The position numbers and the translations under genes were made by a program. This document shows, one piece after another, positions 1 through 7,826 of a stretch of 64,000 nucleotides of DNA. The first letter of the stretch is position 1. Each line of letters begins with the position of its first letter. Source of the DNA: Salarchaeum japonicum (GTDB taxonomy: Archaea; Halobacteriota; Halobacteria; Halobacteriales; Halobacteriaceae); NCBI RefSeq assembly GCF_020614395.1, contig NZ_CP085324.1, positions 1,927,564 to 1,991,563 on the forward strand, written 5' to 3'. The notes under the pieces are model-generated. The model made no database searches, was not told the DNA's origin, and saw only the letters and a list, made by a program, of their open reading frames with translations.

Positions 1-53
1 GTGTTGTCGGTGCTGGTCTCGGTGTCGCTGAAGTACGCCATCGTTCCCGCGCC
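1..53 (-). repeat. 53-nt repeat in TasA-like genes, copy 1
   Basis: These 53 bases are identical to 807-859 and 1415-1467. They encode the end of the signal segment and the first mature residues (AYFSDTETSTDN). With the second copy the similarity extends to about 118 nt (1-118 versus 807-924) with only a few mismatches. Confidence 0.9.
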
Positions 54-143
54 GCCCGCGGCCCCTGCGGCTCCGAGCGTCAGGAGGCCGCCGAGCGCGC
101 GACGCCGCGTGAGTTCGAACGTGCGTTGGTCGTCGTCTGACAT
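1..143 (-). CDS. TasA/CalY-like secreted protein, partial (N-terminus only)
   Basis: The reading frame begins with ATG at 143 and runs off the left edge, so only about 47 residues are visible. They hold a charged start, the run LTRRRALGG, a short Gly/Ala-rich hydrophobic stretch and the sequence GTMAYFSDTETSTDNT. This layout is that of TasA/camelysin-type proteins with a SipW-type signal peptide. The DNA is almost the same as that of the next gene on the right (233-946), so it is a paralogue. The mature domain, and any signal peptidase gene, lie outside the window. Confidence 0.75.
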   Translation of the reverse strand, partial: MSDDDQRTFELTRRRALGGLLTLGAAGAAGGAGTMAYFSDTETSTDN

Positions 144-232
144 TGGTGTGCATCCCCGTGTGGGGAAGACCCACGGGCGGAGTCGAACCGCCCGCGATGC
201 ACCGGCGTGGGTCGGAGCGTGTGGTTCGTCCC

Positions 233-946
233 CTAGAGGACGTCCTGTCCGGGTTCCTGTGCGAGCGCCATCGTGACCGTGATAGAGAGTTCGTCGCCCT
301 GGAAATCGTCGTCGTCGAAGTCGCCCGTGTACTCCGGGTGTGTTTCCGTGCTGACGAATTTCAAGTCCATCGTGAGGTCGCGGGGAATGTTTGACTGGGG
401 GGCGGGTTGGAGGTCGTCGAAAACCCCGTGTCGAACGACATCGTCGAGGTCGATGATGCCGTTGTCGTTCAGGTCTCCGTCGCCGTCGAGGTTGTCGAGG
501 AGTTCTCCGCCGCCAGTTTCCTCCGGATAGCTGAGCGTGTCCACTTCGAACAAGCTCGCCATCCCGTCGGCGCTCTCGGGCATGGTGTCGCCGTCGTCGC
601 TCCCGTTCCCGGATGCCTCGGTTCCGCTCGCCTCGATTTTGAGTTCGAGGTGATCTGCTGCGAGAGAGCCATCGTTTCGGGCGACGACGGTTCCGCCGAG
701 CGTGTCGCCGGGCACGAGGTTTCCTACCGAGAACACGCCGGAGACGCCATCACCGTAGGTGCCGCCAGGCGTGCCGAGTTCCAGGTTCATCGTGCCCGCG
801 CTGACAGTGTTGTCGGTGCTGGTCTCGGTGTCGCTGAAGTACGCCATCGTTCCCGCGCCGCTCGCCGCCCCTGCGGCTCCGAGCGTCAGGAGCCCGCCGA
901 GCGCGCGACGCCGCGTGAGTTCGATTCCGTCTGTGTCGTCACTCAT
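233..946 (-). CDS. TasA/CalY-like secreted protein with twin-arginine-type signal
   Basis: This 237-residue protein starts MSDDTDGIELTRRRALGG. It has a Gly/Ala-rich hydrophobic segment at about residues 18-33, then AYFSDTETSTDNTVSAGT, the hallmark of the TasA/camelysin family whose bacterial members form matrix fibres after SipW cleavage. The mature part is rich in Asp, Gly and Ser and should be a secreted beta-sandwich. A stretch at about residues 155-175 (DGDGDLNDNGIIDLDD) resembles a calcium-binding dockerin- or EF-like loop. It is the middle of three tandem paralogues on the minus strand. The RRR motif before the hydrophobic segment would also suit Tat export. Exact role unknown. Confidence 0.75.
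   Translation of the reverse strand: MSDDTDGIELTRRRALGGLLTLGAAGAASGAGTMAYFSDTETSTDNTVSAGTMNLELGTPGGTYGDGVSGVFSVGNLVPGDTLGGTVVARNDGSLAADHLELKIEASGTEASGNGSDDGDTMPESADGMASLFEVDTLSYPEETGGGELLDNLDGDGDLNDNGIIDLDDVVRHGVFDDLQPAPQSNIPRDLTMDLKFVSTETHPEYTGDFDDDDFQGDELSITVTMALAQEPGQDVL
807..859 (-). repeat. 53-nt repeat in TasA-like genes, copy 2
   Basis: This is the second of three identical 53-nt copies, inside the gene at 233-946. Synonymous positions are also conserved, which goes beyond what protein-level selection alone needs. Confidence 0.9.
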
Positions 947-960
947 CTGGAGTCACCGAG

Positions 961-1545
961 TTATTCGTCGGTCTCCTGATCGAGCGTGATGGTGGCGTTG
1001 ACGGTGGCGCTGTCCGACTGAATCTCGTTACCGGCGTCACTGACGATGCGCCACTCGACGGTGTACTCGACTTCCTCGCCCGCTTCGAGCGTCGCGAACT
1101 CGGAGTACGTGCCGAGGTCGGAGGCGTTCACCCAGCCGACGTTCGGAGCGTCGTCCGAGGTGAGCTTGACCTGGAGGTTCTCCGGTAGCTCGCTGTCGGA
1201 CGGACTGTTGTCGACTCCCTCTTCGGGTTCGACGATACCGTTCTCGGCGCTCGAAACGTCGAAGTCGATGCTGAGGGTGCCGTCGATGGTGCCGTTGTTG
1301 GAGACGTTGAGCGTCGTGCTACCGGAGTCACCGGGCGCGGCTTCACTGACCTCGACGAGCGTGACGTCGCTGTCGCCGTCGTCGAGCTGGAGGTCGAGCG
1401 TGCCTGCGCTGACGGTGTTGTCGGTGCTGGTCTCGGTGTCGCTGAAGTACGCCATCGTTCCCGCGCCCGCGCCTGCGGCCGCAAGACTGATGACGAGGAG
1501 CGACGCCAGTACTCTACGCCGTGTGAGTTTGATCGTGCGTGACAT
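961..1545 (-). CDS. TasA/CalY-like secreted protein, third paralogue
   Basis: The protein has 194 residues and starts MSRTIKLTRRRVLAS. A hydrophobic segment at about residues 14-29 is followed by AYFSDTETSTDNTVSAGT, identical to the neighbouring paralogue. The mature domain reads like a camelysin/TasA-type beta-sandwich, with DLQLDDGDSDVTL followed by an alternating hydrophobic pattern. It differs from its neighbours in most of the mature region but is nearly identical at the DNA level over the signal-to-mature junction. As the most upstream gene of the minus-strand group it probably carries the main promoter, in 1546-1908. Confidence 0.75.
   Translation of the reverse strand: MSRTIKLTRRRVLASLLVISLAAAGAGAGTMAYFSDTETSTDNTVSAGTLDLQLDDGDSDVTLVEVSEAAPGDSGSTTLNVSNNGTIDGTLSIDFDVSSAENGIVEPEEGVDNSPSDSELPENLQVKLTSDDAPNVGWVNASDLGTYSEFATLEAGEEVEYTVEWRIVSDAGNEIQSDSATVNATITLDQETDE
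1415..1467 (-). repeat. 53-nt repeat in TasA-like genes, copy 3
   Basis: This is the third identical 53-nt copy, inside the gene at 961-1545. Beyond the repeat the two signal peptides differ, so the identity is local. Confidence 0.9.
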
Positions 1546-1908
1546 TGGTGGTCACCCGATGGACAATCGGACGGCATTGGTGTGCTTGCGCGATCGGACT
1601 CGCGCGGTGTTTTCCGTCACGTCGTCCATCGACAGGACACCCTCTCTCCTACACCCCCGTATGTATGCGCTCCGAGATGTTTCCTAACGCCGGCCATAAT
1701 TCGCTTAGTTCGAGGTTACCGGCGGCATCCTCATACCGACGCCTTCGCGCGGTTTCCGGGTTTAACGACTGATTTGTAGATACTAATACATATTTTTCGT
1801 TCGGAAGGTGTTCGATATCTACGGCCGCCGGCCGGGCGTGGTAATTCATGTCGAGAACCCGTAGAGTTATGAGATGACAGTATCGAGTGTATTCCAGGCA
1901 ACACGTGT
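1546..1908. other. Intergenic region between divergent genes, probable promoters
   Basis: These 363 bases hold no convincing gene. The left third is GC-rich. The segment at about 1764-1802 is markedly AT-rich (it includes actaatacatatttttcg) in an otherwise GC-rich context. The region must carry the promoter for the minus-strand TasA-like genes and one for the plus-strand gene at 1909. I cannot place either start site with certainty. Confidence 0.5.
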
Positions 1909-2493
1909 ATGACGGGCGTGCTACGAGACGCCGGGAACGAGGGGCGAACCGAGCCGACCAGAGAGGACGTGTTCCACCTGTTGAGCAACCGGCGGCGGCG
2001 ACACACCCTTCACTACCTCCGCCAGCGTGACGGCGAACAAGTCGACCTCCGCGAACTCTCCCAGCAACTCTCCGCGTGGGAGAACGGCGTTCCGCCCGCG
2101 GAAATCACGCACCGCGACCGGAAGACCGTGTACACGTCGCTCCGGCAGACCCACCTGCCGAAGATGGACGACGCGAACGTCGTGGACTACGACCCGAACC
2201 GGGGGCACGTCGAACCCGCGGAGGAGTTCGAGGACGTGGAGGTCTACCTCGACGTGGTTCCCGAACAGGAGATACCGCGCAGCGAGTACTACCTCGGGTT
2301 GAGCGCGTTCGCGGCCGCGTTGCTCGCCGTCGCGTGGGTGGACGTGTTCCCGTTCGACCTGCTCTCGGACGTCACGTGGGCGGCGGTCATCGTCGCGCTG
2401 TTCGCGGTGTCCGCGGCGGTAGACACCTACTACGACGCGCGCCGCCAGCTCGGCTCGGACGGCGCGCCGCCCGACCTCCCGGAGCAGGACTGA
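1909..2493 (+). CDS. Winged-helix (DUF7344-like) protein with two C-terminal membrane helices
   Basis: The protein has 194 residues. Residues about 15-100 form a winged-helix-like domain that begins with DVFHLLSNRRRRHTLHYL, typical of a haloarchaeal family of small predicted regulators. Two hydrophobic segments near residues 127-145 and 150-170 should anchor it in the membrane. A membrane-tethered transcription regulator is the likely role. It is divergent from the TasA-like genes across a 363-nt AT-rich gap, so control of those genes is possible but not shown. ATG at 1909 is the first start in a frame that opens with the expected N-terminus. Confidence 0.65.
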   Translation: MTGVLRDAGNEGRTEPTREDVFHLLSNRRRRHTLHYLRQRDGEQVDLRELSQQLSAWENGVPPAEITHRDRKTVYTSLRQTHLPKMDDANVVDYDPNRGHVEPAEEFEDVEVYLDVVPEQEIPRSEYYLGLSAFAAALLAVAWVDVFPFDLLSDVTWAAVIVALFAVSAAVDTYYDARRQLGSDGAPPDLPEQD

Positions 2494-2533
2494 CGGTGGA
2501 GGTTTTTGTAGGTCGAACGCGAGCGTTCGCCCG

Positions 2534-2884
2534 ATGAGGTGGCTGACCGTCGACGGAGACGTGGGGAGCGAGCAGGAGTTCTACTGGCTGTGGATACTCG
2601 CGACGACGGGGTACGGCGTCGGCGACATCGTCACGACGGTGGCGCTCGTGTACTATGCGCCGGCGGTTCGCGAGGGGAATCCGCTGGTGGCGTTCGCGCT
2701 CGACAGCCTGGGGCTGGCGGGACTGGTGGGGGTGAAGCTCGCGGCGTTCTTCGCGTGTCTCGCGTTGAGCGTGTACGCGATGCACGCGTGGAAAGACCGG
2801 TTCGTCTACCTGACGCCGCCCGTCGCGCTCGCCGGCGTCGGATTCCTCCTCACGGTGTTGAACGTTCGACTGCTCGCGGCGTAG
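2534..2884 (+). CDS. Small membrane protein, unknown function
   Basis: The protein has 116 residues and three or four hydrophobic segments, at about residues 16-40, 53-82 and 92-114. There is no recognised catalytic motif. It begins 40 nt after the winged-helix membrane protein and on the same strand, so the two may be co-transcribed. I do not recognise it beyond its look of a conserved haloarchaeal membrane protein. Confidence 0.6.
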   Translation: MRWLTVDGDVGSEQEFYWLWILATTGYGVGDIVTTVALVYYAPAVREGNPLVAFALDSLGLAGLVGVKLAAFFACLALSVYAMHAWKDRFVYLTPPVALAGVGFLLTVLNVRLLAA

Positions 2885-3028
2885 CCGGGCACGTTCCGTA
2901 GTCCTTTTACTCGCGCTCCCCGAACGTTGGGTAACTCGCTGGCCACGGGCTCCAGCGGGCACCCGTTTCGACGGGACGAAATGTGGTTCGCGTCCGCGAA
3001 CTGAATCGCAAGCGCCCGACTGATAACC

Positions 3029-3604
3029 ATGGCACGAAGTTTCTACTCCCACATCCGGGACGCGTGGAAGCAGCCCGGCGAGGGCAAGCTCGCCGAACTG
3101 CAGTGGCAGCGAAAGCAGGAGTGGCGCGACCAGGGCGCTATCGTCCGCGTCGACAACCCGACTCGCCTCGACAAGGCCCGCGACCTGGGCTACAAGGCGA
3201 AGCAGGGCGTCGTCGTCGCGCGCGTCTCCGTGCGGAAGGGGACGGCGCGCAAGCAGCGGTTCAAGGCCGGGCGTCGGACGAAGCGCCAGGGCGTGAACCG
3301 TATCGGTCGCTCGAAGAACCTCCAGCGCATCGCGGAGGAGCGCGCGACCCGGAAGTACCGGAACCTCCGCGTCCTGAACTCGTACTGGGTGGGTGAGGAC
3401 GGCAGTCAGAAGTGGTTCGAGGTCATCTTCCTCGACCCCGAGCATCCCGCCATCCAGAACGACGACGACCTGAACTGGATCTGTGACGACTCCCAGGAGA
3501 ACCGCGCGCACCGCGGTCTCACCGCCGCCGGCAAGCGCGGGCGCGGTCTCTCGAAGAAGGGCAAGGGCACGGAGCGCACGCGCCCGAGCGTGAACTCCGA
3601 CTAA
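3029..3604 (+). CDS. rpl15e: 50S ribosomal protein L15e
   Basis: The protein has 191 residues, the usual length for the family, and starts MARSFYSHIRDAWKQP. It carries the conserved L15e blocks RVDNPTRLDKARDLGYKAKQ, the basic RRTKRQGVNRI segment and RGLTAAGKRGRGL near the C-terminus. L15e is an archaeal/eukaryotic large-subunit protein bound to 23S rRNA. ATG at 3029 gives the family N-terminus exactly. The gene is flanked by unrelated genes, as is common for L15e in archaea. Confidence 0.97.
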   Translation: MARSFYSHIRDAWKQPGEGKLAELQWQRKQEWRDQGAIVRVDNPTRLDKARDLGYKAKQGVVVARVSVRKGTARKQRFKAGRRTKRQGVNRIGRSKNLQRIAEERATRKYRNLRVLNSYWVGEDGSQKWFEVIFLDPEHPAIQNDDDLNWICDDSQENRAHRGLTAAGKRGRGLSKKGKGTERTRPSVNSD

Positions 3605-3608
3605 CCGC

Positions 3609-4118
3609 CTACTTTTCGTCGAGGTATTCGCGTTCGATTTCGGTTTCGCCGCCCGCGAGCCGTGCGAGCAGTCCGGTGAGCGTGTCGAAGAACACGACGA
3701 GCGGGTAGAGGAGGAGTTCGATGACGCGCATCGGACCGACGACGCGCAGCGACCAGGCTTCGGCGTTCGCGAGCCCCCAGGTCTTCGGGAGGATTTCGCC
3801 GAACACGAGAACCAACGTGGTGGCGGTGAGGGTGGCGGCGACGGCGGCGTAACTCGGCGGGAGGTAGGTGACGAGGACGACGGTGACGATGCTGGAGATG
3901 GCGATGTTCACGACGTTGTTCCCGACGAGGAGGGTGACGAGGAGGCGGTGAGAGTTCTCCCGGGTCTCCGCGAGCTGTTTGCCGGTGGGGGTGTCCGCGA
4001 GTTCGCGGACGCGTTCGATGGGGAGGGAGAACAGTGCGATTTCCGCGCTGGAGAAGAACGCGCTCACGGCGAGCAAGAGGGCGACGCCGCCGACTATCGG
4101 GAGGAGTGTCCAGTCCAT
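3609..4118 (-). CDS. CNNM/DUF21 transmembrane domain protein without CBS domains
   Basis: The protein has 169 residues. It matches the DUF21/CNNM transmembrane module of CorC/HlyC-type ion transporters: an N-terminal helix, AFFSSAEIALFSL, VTLLVGNNVVNIAISS, and a helix ending FGEILPKTWGL. Full-length relatives have about 400 residues, with a CBS pair and a CorC domain after this module; here the gene stops right after it. The start at 4118 is preferred because the next in-frame ATG (4160) would overlap the upstream gene. It probably handles Mg2+ or another cation, but a free-standing module could act differently. Confidence 0.75.
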   Translation of the reverse strand: MDWTLLPIVGGVALLLAVSAFFSSAEIALFSLPIERVRELADTPTGKQLAETRENSHRLLVTLLVGNNVVNIAISSIVTVVLVTYLPPSYAAVAATLTATTLVLVFGEILPKTWGLANAEAWSLRVVGPMRVIELLLYPLVVFFDTLTGLLARLAGGETEIEREYLDEK

Positions 4119-4147
4119 ACAGGGCCGTGGTGGGGAGGGACTGTAAG

Positions 4148-5887
4148 TTACTGCGTCCACTCGGCGTCCGCGAGCGTGCGCTGGACGGCGTCGTGGCCGA
4201 CGGCGTCCGCGAGCGTGCGGAACGCGGCCTGTTCTTCGCGGTTCTCGGTTTCGGCGACCAGCCGGGAGACGATGAACTCGGGCGTGGACTTCCCGACGGT
4301 GTCGAAGCGGGGCTGGTAGTCCACGGCGAGTTCGAGGTCGGGCGTGAGGCCCTCGGCGAAGATGCCGTCGATGCGGGCGTTCCCGGGGAGGGGAGCGAGG
4401 TCGTCGGCGAGGTGGGTGACGTAGACGCCGAGCGCGTTTTCTCTACCTGTGAGCGTGACGAGGCCGTGGAGGAGGTCGGCGGCGCTCCCGGGTTCGGTGA
4501 TGGCTTCGAACTCGTCCACGAGCATGAGGGTGCGGCGGTCGCCGGAGAGCGGCGGGACGACGGAGCGCAGCGTGGATTCGAGGACGCCGGCGTTGAAACT
4601 GGCGTGCCGGCGGTGGAAGACGAGCGCGTCCACCAGGCCGACCTCGGCGGAGTCAGCGGGGACGGGGAGACCCATCTGCGCGAGCAGGGCGACCTGACAG
4701 AGCGTTTCGAGGAGCGTCGTCTTCCCGCCGGAGTTCGCGCCGGTGAGCACGGTGACGCGGTCGCCGCTCGGCGCGTCTCCGGTCGAGTGGTCGCCGACGC
4801 CGTACGTGACGGGCTGGACGTCCACGCCGTCCCGGCGGAGGGAGAGGTTTCGCGCGCCGACGACGGCGATCGTATCCGTCTCGACGATGTCGGGCCGCGT
4901 GAGGTCGAACGCGTCGGCGAAGCGGGCGATCGAGAGGTAGAACGCGATGTTGGAGACGGCCTCGACGGCGGCGTCCACGTCCTCGCGCGCCGCATCGACG
5001 CGCTCCCGGAGGTCGGTTCGGACGGTGTCCTCGCGGGACTCGACCGCCGCGGCGAGGTCGGTTTCGAGGGCGCGGGCGGTGGCGGCGAGGAAGTCCGCGG
5101 CGTCGGTCGCGCCGTCGCCCATCGCCTCGCGCGCCCGCGAGGGGTCGATGGCGGTCTGCTCGCGGACGTACGCGACGAACGCCTCCCGGAACTCCTCGGT
5201 GCCGCGCACGCCCGAGCCCCGAATCTCCTCCAGCACGTCGAACGTGTCGCGTTCGAGGCGTTCGGCGTCCGCGTGAGCGTCCCGGAGTTCGTCGAGGCGG
5301 GCGTCCGCGCCGGCGGTGACGCGTTCGCCGTCGAGGTACTGGAGGGCGTCCGCGGCGTCCGCGAGCGCGTCGGGGTCGCAGTCCGCGAGCGGCGCGAACA
5401 CGCCGTCGTGCAAGCCAGTCTCGCGGAGGACGAGCGCCGCGTCCACAGCGGCGCGGTCGGTGCCGCCCGCGTCGTCGTAGCGCTCGAACGCGTCCAGCAC
5501 GTCGGTTCGCGTGGCGTCGTCGAGCGCGCGCCAGGATTCGACGGCGGCGGTCACGCGGTCGAGGCGCGCCTCCACAGCGTCCCGGTCGAGGAGCGGCGTG
5601 AGGACGCGGACGCGGTCGGCGGCGTGGTCGGTGACGGCGTAGGATTCGGCGAGCGAGACGATGTCCTTGTAGACGGCGCGGGCGTCCTCGGTCGCGAGCA
5701 CGTCCATGCCGTCCCCGCCGTTCGCGCGTCGGAGGATGCGGGTCGCGCGGCCCCGGGAGAGACCGGCGTCCACGAGCGTCCGACTGTCCGCGGATTCGAT
5801 GGCGGCGACGGCGGCCTCGGTGCCGAGCGAGTCGTCGAGGAGCGCGGCGGTCTTCGGGCCGACGCCCCAGTAGTCCTCCAGTCGCAT
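4148..5887 (-). CDS. MutS-like ATPase with N-terminal helix-hairpin-helix
   Basis: The protein has 579 residues. The N-terminal 60 residues resemble helix-hairpin-helix DNA-binding repeats (WGVGPKTAALLDD). A long helical core follows, and the C-terminal third is a MutS-type ATPase with Walker A TGANSGGKTTLLE at about 380-392 and Walker B LMLVDEFEAI at about 450-459. The mismatch-reading domain of true MutS, with its Phe-x-Glu motif, is absent. Archaeal relatives are grouped loosely with MutS5/MutS2-like proteins and probably act on branched DNA. It lies between the CNNM and GtrA genes and 4.4 kb from true MutS. Confidence 0.8.
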   Translation of the reverse strand: MRLEDYWGVGPKTAALLDDSLGTEAAVAAIESADSRTLVDAGLSRGRATRILRRANGGDGMDVLATEDARAVYKDIVSLAESYAVTDHAADRVRVLTPLLDRDAVEARLDRVTAAVESWRALDDATRTDVLDAFERYDDAGGTDRAAVDAALVLRETGLHDGVFAPLADCDPDALADAADALQYLDGERVTAGADARLDELRDAHADAERLERDTFDVLEEIRGSGVRGTEEFREAFVAYVREQTAIDPSRAREAMGDGATDAADFLAATARALETDLAAAVESREDTVRTDLRERVDAAREDVDAAVEAVSNIAFYLSIARFADAFDLTRPDIVETDTIAVVGARNLSLRRDGVDVQPVTYGVGDHSTGDAPSGDRVTVLTGANSGGKTTLLETLCQVALLAQMGLPVPADSAEVGLVDALVFHRRHASFNAGVLESTLRSVVPPLSGDRRTLMLVDEFEAITEPGSAADLLHGLVTLTGRENALGVYVTHLADDLAPLPGNARIDGIFAEGLTPDLELAVDYQPRFDTVGKSTPEFIVSRLVAETENREEQAAFRTLADAVGHDAVQRTLADAEWTQ

Positions 5888-5923
5888 ACCGGAGGAGAGA
5901 GGAGAAGTCCGGTTAGGTGTTTC

Positions 5924-6349
5924 TCACGCGATGCGTTCGCTCCCCCAGTAGTTCCAGACGCCGCCGACGCCGGTGGCGGCGAGGCCGGAGAGCCAGGCGG
6001 GGAGCGCGAGCGCCAGGCCGACGGTGAGGAAGCCGGCGTAGATGACGTAGCCGACGGCGTAGACGCCGACGTAGTGGGGGACGCGTTCGAGCGCGCCGCC
6101 GTCGAAGTCGAACGTCACGAGGCGGTTGAGGCCGTACGTCCAGAGGACGCCCGCGAGGAACGCGGCGAGCGCGGGCAGGAGGATGCCGTCGCCGTCCGCG
6201 AGCGCGAGGAGGACGAGGAGGTTGACGAGCGCGCCGGTCGCGCCCACCCCGCCGAACTCCGCGACGCGAACCGCTCGCTCGGGCGCGACGTACTCGGCGA
6301 GGAACGTCCCGCGAACGGCGGACGCGAGTGCGGTCTCGATGCGCTCCAT
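5924..6349 (-). CDS. GtrA-family membrane protein
   Basis: The protein has 141 residues from the ATG at 6349; an in-frame ATG at 6361 would add four residues. Four hydrophobic segments and the motifs RVAEFGGVGATGALVNLL, LWTYGLNRLVTF and a C-terminal NYWGSERIA fit the GtrA family. These are small four-helix proteins thought to move polyprenyl-linked sugars or to partner glycosyltransferases in cell-surface glycan synthesis. No glycosyltransferase lies next to it, so the substrate is open. Confidence 0.85.
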   Translation of the reverse strand: MERIETALASAVRGTFLAEYVAPERAVRVAEFGGVGATGALVNLLVLLALADGDGILLPALAAFLAGVLWTYGLNRLVTFDFDGGALERVPHYVGVYAVGYVIYAGFLTVGLALALPAWLSGLAATGVGGVWNYWGSERIA

Positions 6350-6465
6350 TCGTGTCCTCACGCTTGCGACTCGTTTCGGTTAAATGTTTTGTGGTGGTGT
6401 GAGTGGTTCCCAGAGTCCCGTGCCGCCACCGCGTCCCTTTTCGGCTACCGGAGAGTAGTCGGGGT

Positions 6466-7107
6466 ATGAGCGACATCGTTCCCGAGGACACCCTCGCGGT
6501 GTACTCCGACTTCGTCTGCCCGTTCTGCTACCTCGGCCGTGCGAGCCTCCAGCAGTACCTTGATCAGTCCGACGACCCGCCCGCCGTCGAGTGGCGCTTT
6601 TTCGACCTCCGCGGGTACAAGCGCGGGCCCGACGGCGACATCGACGACAGCGTCGAGGACGGGAAGGACGAGGACTACTTCGCGAACGTGAAGGACAACG
6701 TCGAACGCCTCAAGGAGGAGTACGACGCGGACGAGATGCTCGGCCTCGACGAGGTGCCGGACGTGGACTCATGGGACGCCCAGCAGGCCGCGCTCTACGT
6801 GAAACAGTCCTACGACGACGAGACCTTCAAGGAGTTCTACAACGCGCTCTTCGACACGCACTGGGTGGACGGCCGCCCCATCGACGACCCGGACGTGCTC
6901 GCGGACGTAGCCGAATCGGTCGGCGTGGACGGCGACGAAATCCGGGACGCCATCACGGACGAGACGCTCGAAGCCGAACTCGAAGACCGGTTCGAGGACG
7001 CCACCGACGTCGGCATCACCGGCATCCCCACGTTCGTCTACGACGACCACGCCGCCCGCGGCTCCGTCCCACCCGAACAGCTCGACCGCCTCGTCAACGG
7101 CCGCTAA
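6466..7107 (+). CDS. DsbA-family (FrnE-like) thiol oxidoreductase
   Basis: The protein has 213 residues. It opens with a thioredoxin strand, AVYSDFVCPFCYLGR, placing an active-site CxxC at Cys18 and Cys21. A helical insertion follows, and the C-terminal GITGIPTFVY supplies the cis-proline loop. This matches the DsbA/FrnE branch of cytoplasmic thioredoxin-fold oxidoreductases. No signal peptide is present. The start at 6466 is chosen because longer in-frame starts add unrelated residues. The gene is convergent with a thioredoxin gene one base away. Confidence 0.9.
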   Translation: MSDIVPEDTLAVYSDFVCPFCYLGRASLQQYLDQSDDPPAVEWRFFDLRGYKRGPDGDIDDSVEDGKDEDYFANVKDNVERLKEEYDADEMLGLDEVPDVDSWDAQQAALYVKQSYDDETFKEFYNALFDTHWVDGRPIDDPDVLADVAESVGVDGDEIRDAITDETLEAELEDRFEDATDVGITGIPTFVYDDHAARGSVPPEQLDRLVNGR

Positions 7108-7455
7108 CTACTCGACGCGCTCCGCGGAACTGTTCTCGGTGACGAACTCGACGACCGCTTCCGTCCCCTGGAAGCCCTCGGCCAATCGGCCGACGACCTC
7201 GCCGTCCTCGAAGAGGAGGAGGGTCGGGACGCTCCGGATGTTGTACTCGTCCACGAGGTCGAGGTCGGTCTGAGGGTTGCACATCGCGACGGTCGCGGTG
7301 GTGGCGCGCGCGACGTTCCCGACGATGGGTTCGATGGACTGACAGAGCGTACAGCCCTTCGTGTAGAAGTCCACGAGCACCACGTCCTCTGACGCGACGA
7401 GCGCGTCGAGGTCGCCGCCCGTCTCCAGCTGTCGGGGTTTCTCGGTGAGAGACAT
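7108..7455 (-). CDS. Thioredoxin-family protein
   Basis: The protein has 115 residues with a thioredoxin fold: VVLVDFYTKGCTLCQSIEP gives a CTLC redox pair (Cys35, Cys38), and SVPTLLLFEDGEVV gives the cis-Pro77 loop. The Thr-Leu between the cysteines replaces the classical Gly-Pro and should shift the redox potential. It is convergent with the DsbA-family gene (stop codons adjacent), so two thiol-redox enzymes sit tail to tail. Likely a cytoplasmic disulfide reductase. Confidence 0.92.
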   Translation of the reverse strand: MSLTEKPRQLETGGDLDALVASEDVVLVDFYTKGCTLCQSIEPIVGNVARATTATVAMCNPQTDLDLVDEYNIRSVPTLLLFEDGEVVGRLAEGFQGTEAVVEFVTENSSAERVE

Positions 7456-7619
7456 ACTCGTTCTTGGAGGCGAACGCGTTTAGGCGGCGCGCCCCCGGGG
7501 CCGTTCACCGGCTTCCGAACCACCCTCTGTGAGAGAGCGGTTCGCCGGAGAGCGGTGGCTCAGGCGTAAAATAACGGGAAAATCTGGAGTGCTGTCCGTC
7601 GCTCTCGCGACAGGAAGTG

Positions 7620-7826
7620 TTACTGGCGAACGACGTTCGCCGCGCGCGGGCCCTTGGGGGAGGACTCGATGTCGAATTCGACGTCCTGACCCTCTTCGAG
7701 GTCCGGGCCGCCGACGTCCTCCATGTGGAAGAACACGTCTTCGCCGTCGTCGAGGTCGCCGTCGTCAGTCGAGATGAAACCGTAGCCGCCTGTGTCGTTG
7801 AAGAAGTCAACGGTACCGATTGCCAT
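7620..7826 (-). CDS. cspA: Cold-shock domain protein
   Basis: The protein has 68 residues and is a single cold-shock OB-fold: MAIGTVDFFNDTGGYGFIS with the RNP1-like motif at about 13-19, DVFFHMEDV (RNP2) at about 30-38, and a C-terminal RAANVVRQ. It binds single-stranded nucleic acid and is expected to act as an RNA chaperone. The start at 7826 gives the usual length; upstream in-frame codons are not conserved sequence. It stands alone, with 383 nt of non-coding DNA on its upstream side. Confidence 0.95.
   Translation of the reverse strand: MAIGTVDFFNDTGGYGFISTDDGDLDDGEDVFFHMEDVGGPDLEEGQDVEFDIESSPKGPRAANVVRQ

Noticed and set aside
4034-6469. An 811-codon plus-strand open frame opposite the MutS-like gene
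   Set aside because: Its sequence is a mirror of the high GC third positions of the MutS-like ATPase, without any domain pattern. The minus-strand gene has clear Walker motifs.
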